A DNA stretch of 64,000 bases from a virus, in the IMG/VR virus record IMGVR_UViG_3300033153_010718, positions 1 to 64,000 of that record. One strand, written 5' to 3'. The position numbers and the translations under genes are program-made. A model generated the notes under the pieces. That model was not told where the DNA came from and did no database searches. It worked only from the letters and a program-made list of their open reading frames with translations. Below, in pieces: positions 10,487-18,858 of this stretch (position 1 is the first letter of the stretch; every line of letters starts with the position of its first letter).

Positions 10487-11182
10487 TCATACAGCACCGT
10501 AGGCCCCCATCAGGAAGATACCGCCGGCCGCGAAGGTCTCGCCGATCTGCGGCAGCACGTCGTAGACCTGCTCCTGCTCGAACTGCTCTTGGCCGAGAAT
10601 GCGGTGATTGTTAGGCGGCGGTGCCCACACTCGCTCGGCCATGCGCCGGAGCTTCGACTTGTTTCCGCGCCGCGGCTTGCCCTCGGTCACGAGGTTCGTC
10701 GGCTCGCAGTTCTCTGGATTGCCGTCCTGATGGCGCACGCGGACCCCTGAAGGAATTGGCTCCTCCGTAGCCCATTCATACACTAATCGCGCGACAGACC
10801 GCCATGCTTTCCTGTCGCAAGCCGCCGGCAACGCCCGCCTGTGCTCGCCGAGTTGCTTGAACAGCGGATGCGCGTCGCGCTTCCGCGCCTTGAGGTAGAG
10901 CGGCATCACCCGCGTGCCCGCGGACACGTAGCGCGCGTCAACCTGGTCGCCCTCGCGCGTCAGCAGCACCTGGTCGGGAGTCACGTGCAGACTGGTGCCG
11001 TCGTCGAGGACAACGCGATGGGTCTGCGCCATGCGGTGCTCGGCGTTCACGAAAATGCGGCCGACCGTGATCTTCCCGCCGTCCCACTGGAAGCAGTAGA
11101 CGGCCGCCTCCATTGCGGCCAGCTGGGCAACGGTCCGCGGTCCGCGAAGGGTGTGGATGATCATGTCGGCAGCGAGGCTCAC
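10487..11182 (-). CDS. Free-standing Hint domain protein with HNH-like core
   Basis: 231 residues from a GTG start. The N terminus S-L-A-A-D-M-I-I-H-T aligns with the start of portal intein 1 (C-V-A-E-G-M-R-V-Y) but with Ser for Cys, and V-T-P-D-Q-V-L-L-T matches Hint block B. The end reads V-Y-D-V-L-P then G-G-I-F-L-M-G, with no terminal His-Asn. V-R-H-Q-D-G-N-P-E-N-C-E-P-T-N-L-V resembles an HNH core. It therefore looks like a former intein that became a stand-alone gene, probably splicing-dead. It sits immediately upstream of the intein-rich portal gene. Confidence 0.72.
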   Translation of the reverse strand: MSLAADMIIHTLRGPRTVAQLAAMEAAVYCFQWDGGKITVGRIFVNAEHRMAQTHRVVLDDGTSLHVTPDQVLLTREGDQVDARYVSAGTRVMPLYLKARKRDAHPLFKQLGEHRRALPAACDRKAWRSVARLVYEWATEEPIPSGVRVRHQDGNPENCEPTNLVTEGKPRRGNKSKLRRMAERVWAPPPNNHRILGQEQFEQEQVYDVLPQIGETFAAGGIFLMGAYGAV

Positions 11183-11184
11183 GG

Positions 11185-11412
11185 CTACCCCCGCGTGACC
11201 GTAACCGTGAACTCGTCGTCGTCGCCGTCCACGACATCGAAAACCTTGCCGCCGTGCTCGACGCCGACGTACTCGACGGATCCGCCGCCGGTCGTTTTCT
11301 TGAGGTACTTCAGGAGCGCGTTCTTCTCATCGCGCCCTTTGATGGTCGCGTCGAACTCGCCGAAGTCGGCATCGAACTTGGCTTCTGTCAGCACGCGATC
11401 ATAGAGGCTCAT
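11185..11412 (-). CDS. Small protein with capsid-targeting-like N terminus
   Basis: 75 residues starting MSLYDRVLTEAKF. The sequence L-T-E followed by A fits the T4 gp21 cleavage rule (L/I-x-E then A/G/S), so the first ten residues may be a removable capsid-targeting peptide. The rest is small and beta-rich with no known family. It overlaps no neighbour but sits 3 bases from the next gene. Confidence 0.7.
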   Translation of the reverse strand: MSLYDRVLTEAKFDADFGEFDATIKGRDEKNALLKYLKKTTGGGSVEYVGVEHGGKVFDVVDGDDDEFTVTVTRG

Positions 11413-11415
11413 GTA

Positions 11416-11775
11416 CTACTCCCATACGATCTGTGCCGGCACCTTGTGACGACCTTTTGTTTTGCCCTTCATGCTCGTAATGTTGGCGCTTCCCGGATCG
11501 TAGGTCGATGCCTTCGTGTAGCCCTTCTCCAAGTGCAGGTGCTTGAGCCCGGTAATCTTGCCGATCTCCGCAGCCTTGCTTCGCAGAAGCGCTTGCACCT
11601 GACGCAAGGTCCCGTCGCTGTCGTACTGCGACATAAACTCGTCCATACCGATGGGCACCCGCGCCGGTAGCCCCATTTTCTTTCGACGCGTCAGCAGCCA
11701 CTTGATATGGCCGGCAACTGCTTGAATAGTTGGCCCGGCCTTGGCCTCGCCCAACACGCGCTCGTACAGACTCAT
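11416..11775 (-). CDS. Small basic protein with capsid-targeting-like N terminus
   Basis: 119 residues starting MSLYERVLGEAKA, again with a potential prohead protease site (L-G-E then A). The remainder is basic (T-R-R-K-K-M-G, K-G-K-T-K-G-R-H-K), which would suit DNA binding inside the head. No family recognised. Its start overlaps the stop of the upstream gene (ATGA). Confidence 0.7.
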   Translation of the reverse strand: MSLYERVLGEAKAGPTIQAVAGHIKWLLTRRKKMGLPARVPIGMDEFMSQYDSDGTLRQVQALLRSKAAEIGKITGLKHLHLEKGYTKASTYDPGSANITSMKGKTKGRHKVPAQIVWE

Positions 11776-12116
11776 GCCTGTCCTCCGATAGCAGTGTGCA
11801 GCCGATCGCGGAACGTGTTCAGCGACCTGTAGAGGTAGGGCCAGAGAACTGCAAGCCGCGCGTTCAGATCCGCGTCGCTGATGTTCGCGTCAGCGCTGGC
11901 CTGCTTCCGAAGCGCGGCCACGAAATCCTCGGCCACCTTCTGCGCGAAGCGCAGATCGCCGGCGAGCACCGGGGACAGGTCGAAGTCGATGGCCGTCTCG
12001 CGCACGAGGTCGTCCACCAGCTCGGCCGCGATCGTGGCGGGGGGCGGTGGCCCGGACGCCTTGCGGCGGATGTAGACCTGCCGTTTGCGGACTTCTGGGC
12101 GTTTCGCGAGCGTCAT
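11772..12116 (-). CDS. Unidentified small helical protein
   Basis: 114 residues, basic N terminus (K-R-P-E-V-R-K-R-Q-V-Y-I-R-R-K) followed by amphipathic helices. No motif recognised. Same operon as the capsid-targeted proteins and overlaps the next start by 4 bases. Confidence 0.65.
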   Translation of the reverse strand: MTLAKRPEVRKRQVYIRRKASGPPPPATIAAELVDDLVRETAIDFDLSPVLAGDLRFAQKVAEDFVAALRKQASADANISDADLNARLAVLWPYLYRSLNTFRDRLHTAIGGQA

Positions 12117-12134
12117 CGTCGTCTCCCAACAGGC

Positions 12135-12527
12135 TCACCTCGCAGGATAAGGTTTCGCCAGCCCCTCTTCCAGCAGCAGATCGTTGACAGTCTTCGTGCG
12201 ATCCGCCGGATCGTGGTAGACCTGCGCAATCCAGCGCGCGAAGCTCCCGGTCTTGTACGTACGGATCACGACTTCGCGCCCTTCGAGCAGCTCGGCAACG
12301 CGCTCCTTGGCCTTGTGCGCCAGCAGGCGTTCCGCTTCGCGCTCCTCTGGCGTTCCGCGGCGCGGTCGCAGTTCCGGCGCATCGACGCCGGCAAGTCGTA
12401 GCCGTTCGACGCGGTACGAGCCGAAGCCGAGATCGCACACAGCTTCCACAGTGTCGCCGTCGATTACGCGCGTGATCTTCGCCCGGTAGAACCAGAGCCG
12501 CTTGTCGTTGACCCCGAACTCGATCAC
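12135..12527 (-). CDS. Staphylococcal nuclease-like (thermonuclease) domain protein
   Basis: The GTG at 12527, preceded by AGAGAGG, gives 130 residues; a longer upstream extension has no ribosome site and is not chosen. V-I-D-G-D-T-V-E-A and R-L-R-L-A-G-V-D-A-P-E-L are the SNase hallmarks, including the metal-binding Asp and active-site Arg regions, and an E-R-E-A-E-R-L helix and the S-F-A-R-W-I segment complete the fold. No signal peptide. It probably cleaves DNA or RNA in the host cytoplasm. Confidence 0.8.
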   Translation of the reverse strand: MIEFGVNDKRLWFYRAKITRVIDGDTVEAVCDLGFGSYRVERLRLAGVDAPELRPRRGTPEEREAERLLAHKAKERVAELLEGREVVIRTYKTGSFARWIAQVYHDPADRTKTVNDLLLEEGLAKPYPAR

Positions 12528-12624
12528 GTAGCGCCCTCTCTGTGCTGGTCCCACGAGGCGCCATCCTACGGACTTTGCGCGACAGCCGCGAGCGCAACCC
12601 GATCTGAGAACAATCTGATTTTGG

Positions 12625-12660
12625 GGTGTAGAACTTCCGGCCAGCGTTGTTGGCGGGGTT
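12625..12660 (+). promoter_or_regulatory. Candidate promoter / leader repeat, copy 1
   Basis: Contains GGTGTAGAAC followed by TTCCGGCCAGCGTTGTT, nearly identical to 13078-13110. It lies about 20-50 bases upstream of a start codon that has a strong AAGGAGG. TAGAAC resembles a -10 hexamer; AT-rich sequence precedes it. Confidence 0.5.
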
Positions 12661-12677
12661 GGACAAGGAGGTCCCAG

Positions 12678-12953
12678 ATGAACGCAGTAGACCTGAACGA
12701 GATCGTCACCGAACGCCTGACCGAAGATGGCGTGCAGCCCATCACGATGGGCGCCGTCGCCTGCGGGCAGATCCGCGCCCAGATTCGCGCCGTGCTCAAG
12801 GTCGCGGACGCGGAGGGCTACGCCGCCTACCGCGCCCTCAAGTACCCGGCCGGCGAGGGCTCGGCCACGCCCGAGAGCCGCCTCGCCGCAACGCGCTTCC
12901 TCTTCGACCGGGCGCGCGACCTGCTGACCCCGCACTACGTGTCGTCGGAGTAG
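12678..12953 (+). CDS. Unidentified small protein, first gene of plus-strand operon
   Basis: 91 residues starting MNAVDLNEIVTERLTEDG after AAGGAGGTCCCAG. This start is preferred to an upstream in-frame ATG because of the ribosome site. Helical, with charged and Ala-rich segments; no family recognised. Confidence 0.7.
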   Translation: MNAVDLNEIVTERLTEDGVQPITMGAVACGQIRAQIRAVLKVADAEGYAAYRALKYPAGEGSATPESRLAATRFLFDRARDLLTPHYVSSE

Positions 12954-13063
12954 CCCGCGCCTGAGACCTCAACCCCGCCAACCGCCAGTCGGCCCCTCCT
13001 GGGGCCGGCTAGGCGCGTTTGTAAGTCATTGCAAGATAGGAAATAACGACAATCCAAAATGCT

Positions 13064-13110
13064 GGGTAGAACAACCTGTAGAACTTCTGGCCAGCGTTGT
13101 TAGCGGGGGT
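13064..13110 (+). promoter_or_regulatory. Candidate promoter / leader repeat, copy 2
   Basis: GGGTAGAAC at 13064-13072, then GTAGAACTTCTGGCCAGCG from 13078, a near copy of 12628-12660. It precedes the gene at 13127. The upstream 40 bases are unusually AT-rich for this genome, as expected for a promoter. Confidence 0.55.
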
Positions 13111-13126
13111 AGGAAGGAGAAACCAC

Positions 13127-14158
13127 ATGGCACTAAGCAAGAAGACGATCAACAAGCACAATATCAAGAGGGCAGAGGTGTTCGCGGAGCACGGGCTCGG
13201 CAACCACGACGTCCGCTACGCCCACCCGGCGTTCCTGGGATTCGGCGACGGCAGCGACCACAACTGCTGCCTCTGCGACCACAAGCACATCAAGTGGCTG
13301 TTCGCGATCCGCTTCGACGCCCCCGACCTGACGGTTGCGCTGGGCAAGGTCGCAACCGGCCTGGTCCGCACCGATGAGGTTACCCTGAGCGCGATCGGTT
13401 CCAAGTGCATCACCGACTGGCTCGACGCGGTCCCCGACTCGGTCGAGAAGCTCGAAGCGCTGAAGCGCTGGTCCGTCGAGATGGACAAGTGCAAGGAGGC
13501 CATGAAGGTCAAGGTCTGCGAGGATCTCTGCGCCGAGCTGGCCGAGGAGCGCGGCTGGGCGGTCCCCGAGGATTCCACGGCTCGCAAGGTCGTCCACACG
13601 GTCGGGTTCAAGAGCACCGGCTACCTCGCCCGCATGGCGATCCCCTGGAAGGAGCGCAAGCGCTTCAACAAGACCGCGGCCAAGGTGCTCTACGGAACCT
13701 GCGTGCGCAAGACCGCGCAGACCTGGATCAAGAACCTGGAGCTGGTGCTCGCCGAGCAGGCCAAGGTGGACGCCAAGAAGGCCGCCGAGGCGCCGGCGGC
13801 AACCGCGGCCCCGGTCAGCGATCTGCCCGAGGATCTGCTCAACATGAAGGACCCCGAGGAGGCCAAGCTGATCCTGCTCGGTCGCCAGGCGTGGATCGCA
13901 TGGGACCAGAGCGCGGACCCCGACCGGCTCAACGAGTGGGAGCGGACGACGTTCGCGGACATCGGCCAGAAGGTCGTCAAGTACCGCTCGTTCTGCCCCT
14001 CCCCCAGCAAGCAGAAGGGGCTCTACGAGAAGCTCCTGACCAAGCTCCTGGGCGAGCTGGAGGTCGCGCCCTGGTCCGCGGAGCCCGTCGCCGCCGGCGC
14101 GCTCCCCGGCGCCTTCACCTACCTGAGCTTGAGCGAGATCGCGGGGGCGCGCTACTAA
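13127..14158 (+). CDS. Zinc-finger protein of unknown function
   Basis: 343 residues from ATG 13127 with GGAAGGAG upstream. Residues about 45-110 contain C-C-L-C-D-H-K-H-I-K-W-L-F-A-I and later A-I-G-S-K-C-I-T-D-W-L, the pattern of a Cys-x-x-Cys ... G-S-x-C-I phage zinc domain. The rest is helical and basic. It may bind nucleic acid. First long gene after a repeated promoter-like element. Confidence 0.7.
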   Translation: MALSKKTINKHNIKRAEVFAEHGLGNHDVRYAHPAFLGFGDGSDHNCCLCDHKHIKWLFAIRFDAPDLTVALGKVATGLVRTDEVTLSAIGSKCITDWLDAVPDSVEKLEALKRWSVEMDKCKEAMKVKVCEDLCAELAEERGWAVPEDSTARKVVHTVGFKSTGYLARMAIPWKERKRFNKTAAKVLYGTCVRKTAQTWIKNLELVLAEQAKVDAKKAAEAPAATAAPVSDLPEDLLNMKDPEEAKLILLGRQAWIAWDQSADPDRLNEWERTTFADIGQKVVKYRSFCPSPSKQKGLYEKLLTKLLGELEVAPWSAEPVAAGALPGAFTYLSLSEIAGARY

Positions 14159-14544
14159 TGGCCAGCACACAGGACCGGGTGATCGCCTACTGCAAGACGA
14201 TCTCCCCAGAGACGCGGCCGAGCGAGCTGCTCGCGTTCTGTGGCGAGGTCGAGTCTGATCCGCTCCTCATGCCGCTGCCGATCATCTTCTTCGCCGCGCG
14301 CGGCGGCAACGTGTCGCAGCTCGTGGACACCGCGCACGCGGAGCGGAACGACGACGCTGTCGCGCCGTTTCTGACCACCTTGACGCGCTGCATTCAGTGC
14401 CGCACTCGCGGCCGAGACTACGTGCGAGCGGCCTACGAGCTGGCGCTCGACCTGGCCGGCGAATGGGACGACGAGGCCGTTGCCGTTGCCGCCCGACAGG
14501 CCCTGGCGCGCGAAGGAGCGGCAGAATGGGAAAAGCACAGCTGA
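14158..14544 (+). CDS. Unidentified protein
   Basis: 128 residues starting MASTQDRVIAYCKTISPETR; the ATG overlaps the previous TAA region by one base. Mostly helical with two Cys (C-I-Q-C). No family recognised. Confidence 0.65.
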   Translation: MASTQDRVIAYCKTISPETRPSELLAFCGEVESDPLLMPLPIIFFAARGGNVSQLVDTAHAERNDDAVAPFLTTLTRCIQCRTRGRDYVRAAYELALDLAGEWDDEAVAVAARQALAREGAAEWEKHS

Positions 14545-15233
14545 CCGACTCGCCCAAAGTCACGTTGACCAAGATCAGAAAGGCCCGCGAGTGGGTCGCC
14601 TACTACCACCAGTGGCGCAACGAGCCGGACTGCCGAAAGAAGCTCAACCGCTGGCGCCGGCAGCTGAAGAAGGTGCTGGCGGCGGCGGCCGAGCAGAAGC
14701 TGGAAGTTCCGCCTGATCCTTACGCGCCGCCTCCTCCTCCTCCCACCGAGGAGGAACTGCGCGAGGCCGCCGTCGAAGAGGCGAGAGGCCGCGTGCTCTA
14801 CGATCTGCGCATCGACGTGGACCAGCCCTACTGGTACCCGTGGGGCAAGACCGGATGGTCCGCTGTCGTGGTTACCGAGTTGGGCCGGATCTGGTGCAGC
14901 GCGTCGCGCGTGAAGCCGCGCACGGGTGAGATCGTCAGCAAGAACGGACGCGTGCGCCGGGACCGACTGGTGCGCCGCGATCCTGCGCTGCGCGGCAAGG
15001 ACCGGCCGGCGGGAACGCCACCGGAGATCGTGCCCGCGCCGGCCGCGCCAGCTGAGACCGAAGCTGCGGCACAGGTCAGCGCTGGTCCGGTACTGGAACC
15101 AACCCAAGTACCTGTTCCGGCTCAGAACCCGGAGCCCGGGGTAGAACGCACACCAGAAGAGGAGGCCGCCCACCAGAAGCGGATCGCCGACATCTTCGGA
15201 ACGAGCGACAGCTCGGACATCGACGACTGGTAG
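14526..15233 (+). CDS. Unidentified protein with Pro-rich linkers
   Basis: 235 residues from ATG 14526. An N-terminal basic helical part, a P-P-P-P-P-P linker, a small beta segment (G-W-S-A-V-V-V-T-E-L-G-R-I-W) and an acidic Pro/Ala-rich tail. The beta segment looks like an SH3-type barrel. The gene overlaps the preceding one by 19 bases. Confidence 0.6.
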   Translation: MGKAQLTDSPKVTLTKIRKAREWVAYYHQWRNEPDCRKKLNRWRRQLKKVLAAAAEQKLEVPPDPYAPPPPPPTEEELREAAVEEARGRVLYDLRIDVDQPYWYPWGKTGWSAVVVTELGRIWCSASRVKPRTGEIVSKNGRVRRDRLVRRDPALRGKDRPAGTPPEIVPAPAAPAETEAAAQVSAGPVLEPTQVPVPAQNPEPGVERTPEEEAAHQKRIADIFGTSDSSDIDDW

Positions 15234-15240
15234 CACCGGC

Positions 15241-16089
15241 ATGAGCGAGCGCGAGATCAGAAAGCCGACAACCTACACGCACGTCCGCGGCGGCGGGCGC
15301 AGCATGCAGTACTACGCGCTGCGCACGCGCTGGGAATGGACGATGTCCGGGAAGACGCGCTGCTGGACCACACTCATGAAGGAGACGTGGGGCAACGACC
15401 TCGACGCGATCACGCTGCTCGGGATCGCCCCCAAGCCGGTCAGCCGCGACTGGCAGCGCTTCGACGAGATGCGGGAGCTGGTAGATCTGGGCCGCCACCG
15501 CGGGACCGCCGAGGCGCTGTTCGAGCAGCTGAAGAACGGCACGGAGCGCGAGCACGAGCTGCGGCGGACCGCCGGGCGTCGCGCTTTCGAGGAGGTGCCC
15601 AGGCAGATGGCGGACCTGATCGCCGATGCCGTTCAGCGCGCCCTGCAGCTCGCCGAACGATTGCAAGAGTACGGCGTTCGCTACGCGCTTCGCTCCGACT
15701 GCGACGACGCGGTAGAGGCCGACTACCACGCCGAATGGGCAAAGGCCATCGCCGAGAAGTTCGGGGCTGCCAAGGTGCTGATCTCAAAGGACGCCAACGA
15801 GGCCACGACCACCGCCAAAAGGATCGTGGCCGAGCACCTGGGGAGCGTCGATGAGCAGCTGGTCACGGGCGCGTCGCCGGGGCGGGGCTACAACCCGATC
15901 ACCAGCGCGGTTTTCGGCATGCACACCGGCTCGCTCGTCAAATGGCGCAAGCGGCTGGTCGAAGTCATGACGGCCATTGAAGAGACCGAGCGGGCGCGCG
16001 TCACGATCCGCGAGCGCGAGAACCTGGTCGGCGTAGCCCCCCACGGCTTCGACGCCGGATGGGTCTCAGGAACCGCAGGAGCCCCGTGA
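15241..16089 (+). CDS. Unidentified helical protein
   Basis: 282 residues beginning MSEREIRKPTTYTHVRGGGR. Predominantly charged helix, no Cys pairs, no recognised motif. The stop overlaps the next GTG start. Confidence 0.62.
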   Translation: MSEREIRKPTTYTHVRGGGRSMQYYALRTRWEWTMSGKTRCWTTLMKETWGNDLDAITLLGIAPKPVSRDWQRFDEMRELVDLGRHRGTAEALFEQLKNGTEREHELRRTAGRRAFEEVPRQMADLIADAVQRALQLAERLQEYGVRYALRSDCDDAVEADYHAEWAKAIAEKFGAAKVLISKDANEATTTAKRIVAEHLGSVDEQLVTGASPGRGYNPITSAVFGMHTGSLVKWRKRLVEVMTAIEETERARVTIRERENLVGVAPHGFDAGWVSGTAGAP

Positions 16090-16376
16090 CGGACACACCG
16101 ACGACCGACAGGGCTCTCGGCCCGCATTACTACGGCCACGGCGACGCAGCGACGCTGCGCCGCGTCGCGGCGCGCGGCGACTGGCTGTCCGTAAGTCATG
16201 GGCGGGGGCGGTTGATCAGGCACATCAACGCCGACGGTCGCCACTTCGTCATGCGCCGGGGGGCGCGAGCGGCGTTCGCCATCTGCGCAGCCTGCGGCAC
16301 GTTCGCCGAGATCAGCTACGTCGCGGGCAACCGCCCGTTCTGCTCTGCCAGCTGCACGAGGAGACGCGATGACTGA
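16086..16376 (+). CDS. Small protein with C-terminal zinc ribbon
   Basis: 96 residues from GTG 16086 (GTGA overlap with previous stop). C-A-A-C-G-T-F and C-S-A-S-C near the end form a probable four-Cys zinc site. Confidence 0.62.
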   Translation: MTDTPTTDRALGPHYYGHGDAATLRRVAARGDWLSVSHGRGRLIRHINADGRHFVMRRGARAAFAICAACGTFAEISYVAGNRPFCSASCTRRRDD

Positions 16377-17037
16377 ACGCCACGACGTCAGGGCACCGAG
16401 GCGAGATGTTGTGGACCCCCGGCCCAAGGGCACCGTCCGCGTGCGCCTGATCGTCGAGGAGTGGCACGGCGAGAGCTGGGACCGCGAGCCCGACTACAAC
16501 ACCACGCTCGCCACCTTCTCGCCGGACCTCGTCGGGCCCAATGGCGAGGGTCTGCACCTGGTGGGCTCCCCGCTCCAGGTCTACCTCGGCGCCGTCAAGA
16601 ACGCCGTGAAAGGCATCAACATCGAGCTGGCGACCGCCGACCACTGGAGGTGCTGCGGCACGTGGCACGCCGACGCCTTGAGCCACTGCCCGCACTGCTT
16701 CCGGTCGCGGCACGTCTGCGGCACCTGCGGCATAGCCGTCGTTGGCGAGGGCTGGTGTGTGAAGCACCACCCAAACACGAAGCCGGAGTACGCGGCAGTC
16801 TGGGAGAAGATCCGAGCGCAGCTCGACATTGCCGTCAAGCACGCGGCGACGCCGCTCGGGGAGCTGCGGGAATTCAGGGAACTCCTCGCGCACAACGAGC
16901 TGGAACTCGCCTGGGACGCTCTCTTCGAGGCGGCGCCGAACCCGCCCGGCGGCTTCTTCTGGAAACCAATGGCGCGCGCCGCAGAGCTGATGCAACTCCC
17001 CGAGAAGGCCGCGGCTGCCGAAGCGCGATCCAAGTGA
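16369..17037 (+). CDS. Cys/His-rich protein of unknown function
   Basis: 222 residues. The middle holds R-C-C-G-T-W-H, C-P-H-C-F-R-S-R-H-V-C-G-T-C-G and W-C-V-K-H-H, several zinc knuckles. N-terminal beta-rich part, C-terminal helices. Overlaps its neighbour by 8 bases. Confidence 0.65.
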   Translation: MTERHDVRAPRRDVVDPRPKGTVRVRLIVEEWHGESWDREPDYNTTLATFSPDLVGPNGEGLHLVGSPLQVYLGAVKNAVKGINIELATADHWRCCGTWHADALSHCPHCFRSRHVCGTCGIAVVGEGWCVKHHPNTKPEYAAVWEKIRAQLDIAVKHAATPLGELREFRELLAHNELELAWDALFEAAPNPPGGFFWKPMARAAELMQLPEKAAAAEARSK

Positions 17038-17399
17038 ACCTGCCGGAGATCAAGCGCAACAAGAGGACCGGCAAGTTCCGGCTGAAGACCCCCGGCGACT
17101 ACATCGTGATGCACGGCGATCACGGTACGCGGACGGCCACGTGGGATGGCAGCACGTGGATCGACGGCGGCGGCGGCGGCCAACCGATCCAGTGGCGGGA
17201 GAAGGAACTCTACGAGGTCAATGGCCCGATCCCGGGCACCGAGTTCGAGCGCGAGCCGACCCAGGCGGACCGGGAGAAGCTGGCGCGCGACACGGCCTGG
17301 GCCTACACCAAGAAGCGCGGCGACATCGTCCGCACGCGCATCGCGTTCGATGGTGGCTGGGCGGCAGCGCTCAAGTGGGATGAGGACGGTAGACCATGA
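17034..17399 (+). CDS. Unidentified small protein
   Basis: 121 residues from GTG 17034, which overlaps the previous TGA. Contains a G-G-G-G-G loop and a basic helical C terminus. Function unknown. Confidence 0.6.
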   Translation: MNLPEIKRNKRTGKFRLKTPGDYIVMHGDHGTRTATWDGSTWIDGGGGGQPIQWREKELYEVNGPIPGTEFEREPTQADREKLARDTAWAYTKKRGDIVRTRIAFDGGWAAALKWDEDGRP

Positions 17400-17725
17400 G
17401 CGAAGGCGGAATGCTTCTCCCCCCAAAGCCTGGCGTCTGCCAGGAGTGCGCCGTCGATCATCCCCCCGAGGATCCCCACAACAACCAGTCGCTCTACTTC
17501 CAGTACAAGTTCCGCGGCGATCACGGGCGCTGGCCGACGTGGAAAGACGCCATCGCCCACTGCACGCCCGAGGTGCGGGAGTTCTGGGAAGAGGAGCTGC
17601 GCGCGGCCGGCGCGTGGGATGGCTGGGAAGGCGACACGCCGCCGGCTCCCGATGTCTTCCCGACGCCGGGCTACGTGGGGACAGTTGAGATCATCAAGGA
17701 CCCGGAGGAGGAGGAGCAGCCGTGA
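17396..17725 (+). CDS. Conserved phage protein with C-x-x-C and WPTW motif
   Basis: 109 residues. C-Q-E-C-A-V-D-H-P-P-E-D-P-H-N and G-R-W-P-T-W-K-D-A-I-A-H-C resemble a small protein I associate with many phage genomes, whose function is not known. Overlaps both neighbours by 4 bases. Confidence 0.68.
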   Translation: MSEGGMLLPPKPGVCQECAVDHPPEDPHNNQSLYFQYKFRGDHGRWPTWKDAIAHCTPEVREFWEEELRAAGAWDGWEGDTPPAPDVFPTPGYVGTVEIIKDPEEEEQP

Positions 17726-18012
17726 TCACGATCAGCATCGAGTGCGGTGAGACCGAGTACAGCACCGGCAGCCTGCCGCAGCTCCCGGGCCACTTTCCGG
17801 CCCCGCCTCTCAGCGAAGAGGACAGCCAAAGCCTCACGGATCTGTGCATAGCCATGCTCACCGCGGCTCGCGGCGAGATCATCGGCCTGAAGGACGGTGA
17901 CGAGGTCACGGCGGTGCTGCGCGACGCCGATTACACTCACCGAAGGCGATTCGTCGTGAACGGCGAAACCTACGTGCTGGTGGCCGCCGCCGCCGGCCGC
18001 GGCCGGCCATGA
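17722..18012 (+). CDS. Unidentified small protein
   Basis: 96 residues from a GTG start overlapping the previous stop. Alternating beta and helix, with an A-A-A-A-G-R-G-R-P tail. No family recognised. Confidence 0.58.
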   Translation: MITISIECGETEYSTGSLPQLPGHFPAPPLSEEDSQSLTDLCIAMLTAARGEIIGLKDGDEVTAVLRDADYTHRRRFVVNGETYVLVAAAAGRGRP

Positions 18013-18620
18013 CAGCAGAAGACGAGGCCGCGGGCGAGGCCGGTCCGTGCGCGCGGTGCCGCGACTACGAGCGCGAGCCGGGGGACTACGTCGAGGACGC
18101 TATCGAAGCGGAGGGCAAGGTCGCCGAGCTGACCAAGGAACTCGCCGAGCGCGATGCCTCCTTCGAGCTGCGGTGGAGCGCCGACATGCGGGCCATCGCG
18201 CGCTGGCGCGAAGAGTCGCCGGTCGAGCGCGACCTGTTCTGGCCCGATCACGCCGACATGGTCGTCTGGCTCCTCGGCCAGCTGACGGCCAAGGACGAGT
18301 TGATCAAGGCAGCGCTGGCTTACGCCATATGTCTGCGGAAACGCTTGCACGAGACCGGCGCCTACAAGCAGGCGTCAGCGGAGTGCCTCTACTGCGGCCA
18401 CGAGCACCAGGAGACCATCGACAAGCTGCGCGCGGACGTCGCGATGCAGGACCAGGTGCGCGAGGTCAGGGAAGCCGAAGAAGCCGAGGAGACCGACGAG
18501 GCCAAAGCCGCGGCGATAAGAGCCGCCTTCGAGGCTTGGGCGGGGACCGAGCCAAGCGAGTGGACCATGTACGGCAAGACCTTCGAGGCGGGCTGGGAAG
18601 CTGCGCGCAAGAAAGGCTGA
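18009..18620 (+). CDS. Acidic helical protein with zinc-like pairs
   Basis: 203 residues. C-A-R-C near the start and C-L-Y-C-G-H in the middle may bind zinc; the C-terminal half is an acidic coiled coil rich in E-A-E-E and ends in a basic K-K-G. Function unknown. Confidence 0.62.
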   Translation: MTAEDEAAGEAGPCARCRDYEREPGDYVEDAIEAEGKVAELTKELAERDASFELRWSADMRAIARWREESPVERDLFWPDHADMVVWLLGQLTAKDELIKAALAYAICLRKRLHETGAYKQASAECLYCGHEHQETIDKLRADVAMQDQVREVREAEEAEETDEAKAAAIRAAFEAWAGTEPSEWTMYGKTFEAGWEAARKKG

Positions 18621-18684
18621 GAATCTCCTTTCTCGCTCAAGGTCAGCACTGCCTTCTGCCGACAAGCAGGCCAGGAGGATGCAC

Positions 18685-18858
18685 ATGGCCGAGATTCGCT
18701 GGAACCTGGTCAACCATCTCCGCGAGCAGATCGCGCGCGGGACCTACGACAACGAGAAGAAGCTGAAGATCGCCGTCGATCGGATGCTCGGAAGGGAAGC
18801 GCCCCGTGCCCAAGATCACCGAGATGTTCGCGTTCGTGGCGGCCGACAAGGGGCCTGA
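18685..18858 (+). CDS. Small FlgM-like anti-sigma type peptide (tentative)
   Basis: 57 residues from ATG 18685 after CCAGGAGG. L-V-N-H-L-R-E-Q-I-A-R-G-T-Y-D followed by K-I-A-V-D-R-M-L resembles the C-terminal helix pair of FlgM-type anti-sigma factors (I-x-x-G-x-Y ... A-x-x-L-L). The resemblance is short, so the role is only a suggestion. The 3' part overlaps the next gene in another frame. Confidence 0.5.
   Translation: MAEIRWNLVNHLREQIARGTYDNEKKLKIAVDRMLGREAPRAQDHRDVRVRGGRQGA

Noticed and set aside
15139-15148. GGGGTAGAAC inside the gene 14526-15233
   Set aside because: It encodes G-V-E-R in frame, lies 90 bases from any start, and is likely chance.
18009-18766. Overlapping alternate frame with basic composition near 18047-18766
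   Set aside because: Shadow of the acidic helical protein; no ribosome site and Arg-rich composition typical of an off frame.
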